The notes beneath the pieces are model-generated. The model saw only the letters and a program-made list of their open reading frames with translations, did no database searches and was not told the DNA's origin. Positions 1-4,712 of a stretch of 5,884 nucleotides of DNA are shown piece by piece. This stretch comes from Acidovorax sp. GTDB lineage: Bacteria; Pseudomonadota; Gammaproteobacteria; Burkholderiales; Burkholderiaceae_C. A program made the position numbers and the translations under genes. Within the stretch, counting starts at the first letter, position 1, and every line of letters starts with the position of its first letter. The stretch spans positions 1 to 5,884 of the forward strand of contig WOZN01000017.1 of the NCBI GenBank assembly GCA_011620245.1, in the 5' to 3' direction.

Positions 1-57
1 TGCATCCCAAATCCGGCCGTCAAAATGCACAACTTATTACTTTACGAGCCCTTAGGT

Positions 58-113
58 CAAATCAGGTCGTAGCGCTTACTGGTAAAGCGCGAGCAGCTAT
101 TCAATAGATAGCT
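58..113. repeat. Degenerate interspersed palindromic repeat, Comamonadaceae type
   Basis: A short palindromic block lies directly after the stop codon of the YgjP-like gene. The core is gcgctt (72-77) pairing with aagcgc (85-90) around a 7-nt loop; the arms continue with one mismatch (a71/g91) to t70/a92. A second small dyad, agctat (95-100) and atagct (108-113), follows and overlaps the stop codon. The arrangement, an AAATCAGG-like flank then TAGCGCTT, AAGCGC and AGCAGCTAT, resembles a repeat that I recall as abundant between genes in Acidovorax, Polaromonas and Rhodoferax. That family match is from memory. There is no T-run on either side, so it is not a clear intrinsic terminator, although it could act as a 3'-end stabilising structure for the gene. 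Confidence 0.5.
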
Positions 114-630
114 AATCCAGCGCCCACAAGCGCTCGCCTGCATGCTCCAGATGCGTGAGATACAAGCGCACATCCAACTCGTACTGGTGGTATTGCGGCT
201 CCATGTGCTCGCACAGTTTGTAGAACGCCTTGTCGTGGTCTCTTTCGCGCAAATGGGCCAGCTCATGCACCACGATCATGCGCAAGAACTCGTCTGGAAC
301 CTGCTTGAACATGGCCGCAACGCGAATCTCATGCTTGGCCGCAAGGCGGTTGCCCTGCACGCGCGACACCGAAGTATGCAAACCCAGCGCATGGCGCACG
401 ACATGGATCTTGCTGTCAAAAACCACCTTGTTCACCGTGCCTGCGTTGCGCAGGTGGCGTGACTTGAGTGCCGCAGCATAGTCGTACAAGGCCTTGTCGC
501 TGCGCACCGCGTGGGACTCGGGATACTTGTGCTGCAGCACCGCGCCCAGCTGTCCCTGACCCAGCAAATGCCGGGCCTGGTCTTGCAGCGATTCAGGGTA
601 GGTGCGCAGGTAGGGCAGATCGGTCTTCAT
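112..630 (-). CDS. YgjP-like (M48/DUF45 family) metal-dependent hydrolase
   Basis: The predicted product is a 172-residue cytoplasmic protein with no signal peptide or membrane segment. The zinc-binding motif HELAH is at residues 122-126 (His122, Glu123, His126), and the likely third ligand is His132 in the DHDKAFY segment, the arrangement seen in the YgjP-like (DUF45) metallopeptidase family. Members are often annotated as M48-family metallopeptidases; E. coli YgjP has been described as a UTP pyrophosphatase, so the substrate should be left open. The protein is somewhat shorter than E. coli YgjP-type members and lacks an obvious N-terminal extension. I chose ATG at 630 because the following sequence (MKTDLPYL) begins the plausible folded region and a weak GGTGA sits 4 nt upstream (635-639); the frame stays open to 876, but that part runs antisense-like over the neighbouring gene. 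An ATG at 663 is the alternative. It lies 76 bp after the preceding gene with no terminator or clear promoter between, so co-transcription is likely. Confidence 0.85.
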   Translation of the reverse strand: MKTDLPYLRTYPESLQDQARHLLGQGQLGAVLQHKYPESHAVRSDKALYDYAAALKSRHLRNAGTVNKVVFDSKIHVVRHALGLHTSVSRVQGNRLAAKHEIRVAAMFKQVPDEFLRMIVVHELAHLRERDHDKAFYKLCEHMEPQYHQYELDVRLYLTHLEHAGERLWALD

Positions 631-706
631 AAAGTCACCGGCAAAGGCTGCGCCGCACAGCATGCCGGGCGAAACCCTTGGCACTGCAGCCACTGAATCA
701 ACGTTA

Positions 707-1342
707 TCAGTGAAGGTGGCGCGGCCGGCGCCCGCCACTGTGGCCGCCGCCCGAGCCGCCTGGCCCGCCGGATCCACGCGGAGGCTTGCCAATTTCCAGC
801 GAATTGACCAGGGCATCGAAACGCTGCGTGAACAGCTTGTCGATCTCGGCCACCACGCCACCGAGTTCGGCACCATCGAAATGGCGCTCCATCATGTTCA
901 CGACATCCTGCACCAGCAAATCGCGCTGGACCTGCATGATGGCCGCTGGCGTGGGGCCCACGAACAGCATCATGAAGTCGTCGCGCGACTCGGTGCCGTC
1001 GTCTTCCTCGTCTTCATCGAAATCGGCGTCATAGAACGTCACCTCGATGGCAGCGCCCTGTTCGGCCAGTTCGTTGAGGCTCATGCACATCTCGTCGAGC
1101 GACTGGCGAAAATCTTCGTCGCCACGCACCGTCCAGCAGATCTGCAACAGATGCTCTTGTGCATCGAACTTGATGCCAGGCTCTTCTTCGTAGGCGCTGG
1201 CCGCGCCATCGGCCAGCGAGCGGGCACCTGCGTATTTCCAAAGGGGTTTGAGCGCCTCCTGGAGCTGGTCGAAGCTGGCATCGGCGCGCAACTGGACCTG
1301 TCCGTGGACATGAATTTCAAAGGGAGCGTTGTAACTTGACAT
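707..1342 (-). CDS. Conserved hypothetical protein, probably DUF6806 family
   Basis: This 211-residue protein has no recognised catalytic motif, signal peptide or membrane segment. From memory it matches a Burkholderiales-restricted family, probably DUF6806, beginning MSSYNAPFEIHVHG; function is unknown. What can be seen is a mixed alpha/beta N-terminal part (about 1-104), a strongly acidic linker at about 105-122 (D/E-rich around DFDEDEEDD), a region with hydrophobic helices (about 123-184), and a Gly/Ser/Pro-rich tail from 187 ending in a basic GGRRPRHLH. The tail looks disordered and is encoded by a very GC-rich stretch (about 721-780). ATG at 1342 is the only reasonable start, yet no Shine-Dalgarno precedes it, and the codon lies just 13 nt after the CCA end of tRNA-Leu. 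The message is therefore probably part of a tRNA-mRNA transcript or effectively short-leadered after tRNA 3' processing. The YgjP-like gene follows 76 bp downstream. Confidence 0.85.
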   Translation of the reverse strand: MSSYNAPFEIHVHGQVQLRADASFDQLQEALKPLWKYAGARSLADGAASAYEEEPGIKFDAQEHLLQICWTVRGDEDFRQSLDEMCMSLNELAEQGAAIEVTFYDADFDEDEEDDGTESRDDFMMLFVGPTPAAIMQVQRDLLVQDVVNMMERHFDGAELGGVVAEIDKLFTQRFDALVNSLEIGKPPRGSGGPGGSGGGHSGGRRPRHLH

Positions 1343-1355
1343 GATTGAATCGTAG

Positions 1356-1448
1356 TGGTGCCCCGAGCCGGGGTCGAACCGGCACGCCCCTTTTCAGGAA
1401 AGCGGCGGATTTTAAGTCCGCAGTGTCTACCAATTTCACCATCGGGGC
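1356..1448 (-). tRNA. tRNA-Leu (anticodon TAA)
   Basis: A complete class II tRNA of 93 nt including an encoded CCA (1356-1358). The acceptor stem is GCCCCGA (1448-1442) pairing with TCGGGGC (1366-1360), with discriminator A at 1359 as expected for leucine. The anticodon stem GCGGA/TCCGC encloses loop CTTAAAA, giving anticodon TAA at 1414-1412, which reads UUA and UUG codons. A long variable arm, typical of tRNA-Leu, follows, then the T arm GCCGG-TTCGACC-CCGGC. It is the last tRNA of the cluster, separated from the preceding tRNA-Gly by 147 nt that include a terminator hairpin. No convincing promoter is visible in that gap; TTGCGT and TACGCT spaced by 17 nt are a weak candidate. Confidence 0.97.
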
Positions 1449-1562
1449 GCTGGCTGCCCAACGCACACCTGCGCCACAGCGTAACCCGGGCCGCGCGGAC
1501 ACGCAATGCCTCTGTCGAATCCGATGTTGGCAACGCCAGCACAGCCAATCGCCATCACCAAT

Positions 1563-1588
1563 AAAAAAGGGAAGCCGAAGCTTCCCTT
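1563..1588 (-). terminator. Intrinsic terminator after the promoter-distal tRNA-Gly
   Basis: On the minus strand GGGAAGC (1586-1580) and GCTTCCC (1575-1569) form a perfect stem closed by a TTCG tetraloop (1579-1576). The stem extends to 9 bp with AA/TT at its base, and six T residues follow immediately (1568-1563). This is a textbook intrinsic terminator beginning 7 nt after the CCA end of the tRNA-Gly gene. It separates that tRNA from tRNA-Leu, which therefore needs either read-through or its own promoter. Confidence 0.9.
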
Positions 1589-1595
1589 GCATATC

Positions 1596-1671
1596 TGGAG
1601 CGGGAAAAGAGTCTCGAACTCTCGACCTCAACCTTGGCAAGGTTGCGCTCTACCAACTGAGCTATTCCCGC
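1596..1671 (-). tRNA. tRNA-Gly (anticodon GCC), promoter-distal copy
   Basis: A complete 76-nt tRNA with encoded CCA. The acceptor GCGGGAA pairs with TTCCCGC, the discriminator is T (1599), the anticodon stem CAACC/GGTTG holds loop TTGCCAA, and the anticodon GCC occupies 1638-1636. It reads GGC and GGU codons. The gene is base-for-base identical to the tRNA-Gly at 1990-2065. It has its own upstream promoter-like sequence with a perfect TATAAT -10 (1727-1722) and an AT-rich upstream element, and it is followed by an intrinsic terminator, so it may be a single-gene transcription unit. Confidence 0.98.
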
Positions 1672-1721
1672 ATTTACTTTACACCCTGTCGTCACCTCCA
1701 GCGTGCATCAGCAAGATTCAA

Positions 1722-1749
1722 ATTATAGCGTTATTTTTTATCTCGCCAG
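1722..1749 (-). promoter_or_regulatory. Promoter of the promoter-distal tRNA-Gly
   Basis: A perfect -10 hexamer TATAAT lies at 1727-1722 on the minus strand. Sixteen nucleotides upstream is CTGGCG (1749-1744), a poor match to TTGACA but the same hexamer found in the corresponding place before the other tRNA-Gly. The predicted start is near 1715, giving a leader of about 44 nt before the mature tRNA. Both tRNA-Gly promoters share CGCTAYAATTT around the -10. The weak -35 is offset by an AT-rich tandem repeat just upstream (1753-1774) in the UP-element position. The start site is inferred. Confidence 0.65.
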
Positions 1750-1752
1750 CAG

Positions 1753-1774
1753 TTTTGAAGAAATTTTGAAGAAA
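1753..1774. repeat. Exact tandem 11-bp duplication in UP-element position
   Basis: The 11-mer ttttgaagaaa occurs twice back to back on the plus strand (1753-1763 and 1764-1774). On the transcribed minus strand it reads TTTCTTCAAAA twice, immediately upstream of the CTGGCG -35 element. Relative to the predicted start near 1715 it covers about -38 to -59, exactly where UP elements contact the RNA polymerase alpha C-terminal domains. Its unit length is close to one helical turn, which would place two equivalent sites on the same DNA face. Function as an UP element is inference. Confidence 0.7.
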
Positions 1775-1806
1775 TCTTACTCGACAAGCCGTTGAAACAA
1801 ACCAAC

Positions 1807-1829
1807 AAAAAAGGCCCCAAAAGGACCTT
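1807..1829 (-). terminator. Intrinsic terminator after tRNA-Cys
   Basis: On the minus strand AAGGTCC (1829-1823) pairs with GGGCCTT (1817-1811) through seven pairs including one T-G wobble, around a 5-nt loop, and the T-run continues through 1807. It starts 29 nt after the CCA end of tRNA-Cys. The stem is less regular than the two hairpins behind the tRNA-Gly genes but has the usual GC-rich stem and T-tract. A small hairpin (1834-1851) lies between it and the tRNA. Confidence 0.75.
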
Positions 1830-1833
1830 GTTG

Positions 1834-1851
1834 CATTGGATTCAACCAATG
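1834..1851. repeat. Small inverted repeat in the tRNA-Cys 3' trailer
   Basis: cattgg (1834-1839) and ccaatg (1846-1851) form a perfect 6-bp stem with a 6-nt loop; a further TGC/GCA extension is possible if one base is bulged. It sits 7 nt downstream of the tRNA-Cys CCA end and just before the terminator, so the precursor would carry two successive hairpins. It has no T-run of its own and could mark a trailer-processing structure. That role is inference. Confidence 0.45.
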
Positions 1852-1858
1852 GCATTTT

Positions 1859-1932
1859 TGGAGGCGCGGTCCGGAGTCGAACCGGACTGACCGGATTTGC
1901 AATCCGGGGCATAACCGCTTTGCTACCGCGCC
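1859..1932 (-). tRNA. tRNA-Cys (anticodon GCA)
   Basis: A complete 74-nt tRNA with encoded CCA (1859-1861). The acceptor GGCGCGG (1932-1926) pairs with CCGCGCC (1869-1863), the discriminator is T at 1862, and the anticodon stem CCGGA/TCCGG encloses loop TTGCAAA with anticodon GCA at 1900-1898. The discriminator U73 is the expected cysteine identity base. It lies between the two tRNA-Gly genes, flanked by terminator-like hairpins on both sides. Only 22 nt separate it from the T-run of the upstream hairpin, too little for an independent promoter outside that hairpin. Confidence 0.98.
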
Positions 1933-1954
1933 AGAAAAATCATTTTCCCCTGAC

Positions 1955-1983
1955 AAAAAAGGGAAGCTGACGCTTCCCTTTTT
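1955..1983. terminator. Bidirectional intrinsic terminator after the first tRNA-Gly
   Basis: GGGAAGC and GCTTCCC form the same 7-bp GC core as the terminator at 1563-1588, here with loop GTCA (1971-1968). Flanking A and T runs extend pairing to 12 bp (1956-1967 with 1972-1983). On the minus strand six T residues follow the stem (1960-1955); on the plus strand five follow (1979-1983), so it looks functional in both directions. It lies between tRNA-Gly and tRNA-Cys, so tRNA-Cys must rely on incomplete termination here. Confidence 0.88.
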
Positions 1984-1989
1984 GGAAAT

Positions 1990-2065
1990 TGGAGCGGGAA
2001 AAGAGTCTCGAACTCTCGACCTCAACCTTGGCAAGGTTGCGCTCTACCAACTGAGCTATTCCCGC
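1990..2065 (-). tRNA. tRNA-Gly (anticodon GCC), promoter-proximal copy
   Basis: A complete 76-nt tRNA with encoded CCA, anticodon GCC at 2032-2030, and all stems intact. It is identical to the tRNA-Gly at 1596-1671; the identity continues 4 nt past the 5' end, making an 80-bp exact direct repeat with a 394-bp period. It is the first gene of the tRNA cluster, 87 bp after the lon stop codon, and is followed by a strong hairpin terminator. The order Gly-Cys-...-Leu parallels the glyW-cysT-leuZ operon of E. coli, with an extra Gly gene inserted. Confidence 0.98.
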
Positions 2066-2112
2066 ATTTTACCGAAGCCTCATATTGTACAACATTTGCT
2101 TCGATGGATTAA

Positions 2113-2141
2113 ATTGTAGCGCAATTTTCAGGGTGCGCCAG
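2113..2141 (-). promoter_or_regulatory. Promoter of the tRNA cluster, overlapping the lon 3' end
   Basis: On the minus strand a -10 TACAAT (2118-2113) lies 17 nt downstream of CTGGCG (2141-2136), the same pair of elements seen before the second tRNA-Gly. The -10 lies 53 nt before the tRNA against 56 nt in the other copy. The predicted start is near 2106, with a leader of about 41 nt. The upstream part (2145 onward) runs into the lon stop codon and contains AAAAA. A second TACAAT at 2089-2084 is an alternative that would start about 12 nt before the tRNA. No terminator lies between lon and this promoter, so lon transcripts may also read into the cluster. Confidence 0.55.
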
Positions 2142-2152
2142 GACTTTTTGCA

Positions 2153-4585
2153 TCAATGTTTCAACGGATCGGCGTTGGCTGCACCCACGGCTGACTTTTC
2201 GGCAGCCGACGCAACCACCACAGACACCTCTTCATCCGTCAATGGAACAGGTTTGCGCTCCAGTGCAACTTCGAGCACCTTGTCGATCCACTTGACCGGG
2301 ACGATCTCCAGCCCGCTCTTCACGTTGTCAGGGATCTCCTGCAGATCCTTCATGTTCTCTTCAGGAATCAGCACCGTCTTGATGCCGCCGCGCAATGCTG
2401 CCAGCAATTTTTCCTTGAGCCCGCCAATTGCAGTGACCTCACCGCGCAGGGTAATTTCTCCAGTCATGGCGACATCACCGCGCACCGGAATCCCGGTGAG
2501 GGCCGACACAAACGCAGTGGTCATGGCGGCACCCGCGCTGGGGCCGTCCTTGGGCGTGGCGCCATCGGGCACATGGATGTGGATATCGCGCTTTTCAAAG
2601 GCTTCATCCTTGATGCCCAGCATGCGTGACCGGCTACGCACCACTGTGCGGGCAGCCTCGACGGACTCTTTCATCACGTCGCCCAGCGAGCCGGTGCAGG
2701 TAATGACACCCTTGCCCGGCATGGTTGCCGCCTCGATGGTGAGCAAGTCACCACCAACTTCCGTCCATGCAAGTCCGACCACCTGGCCGACCTGGTTCTG
2801 TTGCTCCGCGCGGCCATAGGTGTATTTGCGCACCCCCAGAAAGTCGGGCAGATTGTCCTCATTCACCACGACCTGCGGCTGCAGCTTCTTCAACAGCAGC
2901 CCCTTCACCACCTTGCGGCAGATTTTGGAGAGCTCACGCTCCAGTGAGCGCACCCCCGCCTCGCGGGTGTAATAGCGCACCATATCGCGCACGGCGCCTT
3001 CGGTGATGAGGAGTTCCTCATTCTTCACGCCATTGTTCTTCAACTGCTTGGGCAGCAGGAATTTCATGGCGATGCTGATTTTCTCGTCTTCGGTGTAGCC
3101 CGACAGATGAATCACCTCCATGCGATCGAGCAAAGCGGGCGGAATGTTCATGGAGTTGGATGTGGCCACGAACATGACGTCGCTCAAATCGAAATCGACC
3201 TCCACATAATGGTCTCCAAAGGTGTGGTTCTGCTCGGGATCCAGGACCTCCAGCAGCGCGCTCGACGGGTCACCCCGGAAATCGGTGCCCAGCTTGTCGA
3301 TTTCGTCCAGCAGGAACAGCGGATTGCGCACCCCCGCCTTGGCAAGGCTCTGCAGCACCTTGCCCGGCATGGCCCCGATGTAGGTACGGCGATGCCCACG
3401 GATCTCCGCTTCATCGCGCATGCCGCCAAGCGACATGCGCACATACTTGCGTCCGGTGGCTTTGGCGATCGACTGCCCCAGCGAAGTCTTGCCGACACCC
3501 GGTGGCCCCACCAGGCAAAGAATGGGCGCCTTGACCTTGTCCACACGCTGCTGCACCGCAAGGTATTCAAGGATGCGGTCCTTGACCTTGTCGAGACCGA
3601 AATGGTCTTCGTTCAGCACCCTTTCGGCATTGCCCAGATCGTGCTTGATCTTGCTCTTCTTGCTCCACGGCAAGCTGGTGAGCACATCGATATAGCTGCG
3701 CACCACCGTGGCTTCGGCGGACATGGGCGACATCAGCTTGAGCTTCTTTAACTCGGCTTCCGCCTTCTTGCGGGCCTCTGCCGGCATCTTGGCCAGCTTG
3801 ATCTTCTTTTCGATCTCTTCAATGTCGGCGCCTTCCTCCCCCTCGCCCAGTTCTTTCTGGATGGCCTTGACCTGCTCGTTGAGGTAGAAGTCGCGCTGGT
3901 TCTTTTCCATCTGGCGCTTCACGCGGCCACGGATCTTCTTGTCGACATTCAGGATGTCGACTTCACGGTCAAGCTGTTCGAACAGGTTTTCCAGACGTGC
4001 TTTCACGTCGGAAAGATCCAGCACCATCTGCTTGTTTTCCAGCTTGAGCGGCAGGTGGGCTGCAATGGTATCGGCCAGACGCCCCGGATCGTCGATGCTG
4101 GAGATGGAGGTAAGAATCTCGGGAGGAATCTTCTTGTTGAGCTTGACGTACTGGTCAAACTGCTGCATCACGGCACGGCGAAGCGCCTCGATCTCGCTGG
4201 ATTTGTGCGTTTCCTGGTCCGGCTCGACGGGCGTCACGGTGGCCGTGAAGTGCGTCTCTGCGTCTGCAATGGACACTACCAGCGCACGCTGCTGCCCTTC
4301 CACAAGCACCTTGACAGTGCCATCGGGCAACTTGAGCATCTGCAAGATGGTGGAAACGCAACCTACATCGAACATGTCCTCGACCGACGGCTCATCCTTG
4401 GCCGCGGCCTTCTGGGCCACGAGCATGATGCGGCGGTCGGCATCCATCGCCAACTCCAGCGCCTTGATGCTCTTGGGGCGTCCCACAAAAAGCGGGATGA
4501 CCATATGGGGGAAAACCACCACGTCGCGCAGGGGCAACAGCGGCAGGTCAATGGGTGTGGCTGGCAGGGGGGTATGTCCGGACAT
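2153..4585 (-). CDS. lon: ATP-dependent protease La (Lon)
   Basis: Lon is a cytoplasmic AAA+ serine protease that degrades misfolded and selected regulatory proteins. The 810-residue product is a complete, typical LonA. An N-terminal substrate-binding domain (about 10-205) begins with DLPLLPLRDVVVFPHM, and a coiled-coil helical region follows (about 205-310). The AAA+ domain has Walker A GPPGVGKT at 360-367, Walker B LLDEID around Asp427-Glu428, sensor 1 Asn477, and an arginine finger in LLDRMEV (Arg488). The C-terminal protease domain carries the catalytic dyad Ser683 (PKDGPSAG) and Lys726 (second Lys of GGLKEK), whose 43-residue spacing matches Ser679/Lys722 of E. coli. A low-complexity Ala-rich tail ends the protein. 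I place the start at ATG 4585 because GAGGA (4595-4591) lies 5 nt upstream; an in-frame ATG at 4621 would overlap the probable promoter. It follows clpX, with which it acts in protein quality control. Confidence 0.98.
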   Translation of the reverse strand: MSGHTPLPATPIDLPLLPLRDVVVFPHMVIPLFVGRPKSIKALELAMDADRRIMLVAQKAAAKDEPSVEDMFDVGCVSTILQMLKLPDGTVKVLVEGQQRALVVSIADAETHFTATVTPVEPDQETHKSSEIEALRRAVMQQFDQYVKLNKKIPPEILTSISSIDDPGRLADTIAAHLPLKLENKQMVLDLSDVKARLENLFEQLDREVDILNVDKKIRGRVKRQMEKNQRDFYLNEQVKAIQKELGEGEEGADIEEIEKKIKLAKMPAEARKKAEAELKKLKLMSPMSAEATVVRSYIDVLTSLPWSKKSKIKHDLGNAERVLNEDHFGLDKVKDRILEYLAVQQRVDKVKAPILCLVGPPGVGKTSLGQSIAKATGRKYVRMSLGGMRDEAEIRGHRRTYIGAMPGKVLQSLAKAGVRNPLFLLDEIDKLGTDFRGDPSSALLEVLDPEQNHTFGDHYVEVDFDLSDVMFVATSNSMNIPPALLDRMEVIHLSGYTEDEKISIAMKFLLPKQLKNNGVKNEELLITEGAVRDMVRYYTREAGVRSLERELSKICRKVVKGLLLKKLQPQVVVNEDNLPDFLGVRKYTYGRAEQQNQVGQVVGLAWTEVGGDLLTIEAATMPGKGVITCTGSLGDVMKESVEAARTVVRSRSRMLGIKDEAFEKRDIHIHVPDGATPKDGPSAGAAMTTAFVSALTGIPVRGDVAMTGEITLRGEVTAIGGLKEKLLAALRGGIKTVLIPEENMKDLQEIPDNVKSGLEIVPVKWIDKVLEVALERKPVPLTDEEVSVVVASAAEKSAVGAANADPLKH

Positions 4586-4590
4586 AGAAA

Positions 4591-4595
4591 TCCTC
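4591..4595 (-). promoter_or_regulatory. Shine-Dalgarno of lon, deciding the start
   Basis: GAGGA on the minus strand lies 5 nt before ATG 4585. The longer in-frame start at 4621 has no comparable site and lies upstream of the predicted transcription start, so the 810-residue form is preferred. Confidence 0.8.
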
Positions 4596-4610
4596 AAAGT
4601 ACTCTGTGGA

Positions 4611-4637
4611 ATATGGTCCACATGCGGGGATTTTCAA
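4611..4637 (-). promoter_or_regulatory. Probable lon promoter, sigma-32 (heat shock) type
   Basis: On the minus strand TTGAAA (4637-4632) is followed after 13 nt by GACCATAT (4618-4611). This resembles the RpoH consensus CTTGAAA, 11-16 nt, CCCCATNT, matching TTGAAA and CCATAT. Sigma-32 control of lon is well known in E. coli, and the position suits a start near 4604, 19 nt before the lon ATG. A sigma-70 reading is also possible, with TTGAAA and CATATT spaced by 16 nt. The -35 element lies in one arm of a long dyad (4634-4671). Which sigma factor uses it is inference. Confidence 0.55.
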
Positions 4638-4671
4638 CCCTTGCACGCAGCCACGCTGCCGCAAGGGTTGA
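4634..4671. other. Long stem-loop between clpX and lon
   Basis: caacccttgc (4635-4644) and gcaagggttg (4661-4670) are perfectly complementary, extended by a t/a pair to 11 bp. An inner stem gcagc (4647-4651)/gctgc (4655-4659) closes a 3-nt loop, with a small 2x1 internal loop between the two helices. It begins 41 nt after the clpX stop codon and may form the 3' end of the clpX transcript. No T-tract follows it on the minus strand (GAAAATCCCC does), so it is not a standard intrinsic terminator. Its downstream arm overlaps the TTGAAA element of the lon promoter. Confidence 0.8.
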
Positions 4672-4712
4672 TGGTTCGGAGGCTGCGGGGCAAGGCACCC
4701 ACTCCGGGCATT

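Noticed and set aside
1..57. Possible gene or terminator at the left edge
   Set aside because: No open frame, RNA fold or T-tract hairpin is evident in this short stretch.
631..876. Extended N-terminus of the YgjP-like protein up to ATG 876
   Set aside because: The extra 82 residues overlap the 3' end of the upstream gene in another frame and show no family similarity.
1449..1562. Possible promoter or small gene between tRNA-Gly and tRNA-Leu
   Set aside because: Only a weak TTGCGT/TACGCT pair (3 of 6 matches each) is present, and no ribosome site with a plausible short frame; not enough to list.
1081..1728. Open frames running across the tRNA genes on both strands
   Set aside because: They are translations of tRNA sequence and gene shadows; the tRNA folds explain the sequence fully.
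2085..2819. Plus-strand open frame of 244 codons
   Set aside because: It is antisense to the Lon protease domain and has a Ser/Thr-rich shadow composition.
4586..4621. Longer Lon start at ATG 4621
   Set aside because: It lacks a ribosome site, adds 12 unconserved residues, and overlaps the probable promoter; ATG 4585 has GAGGA 5 nt upstream.
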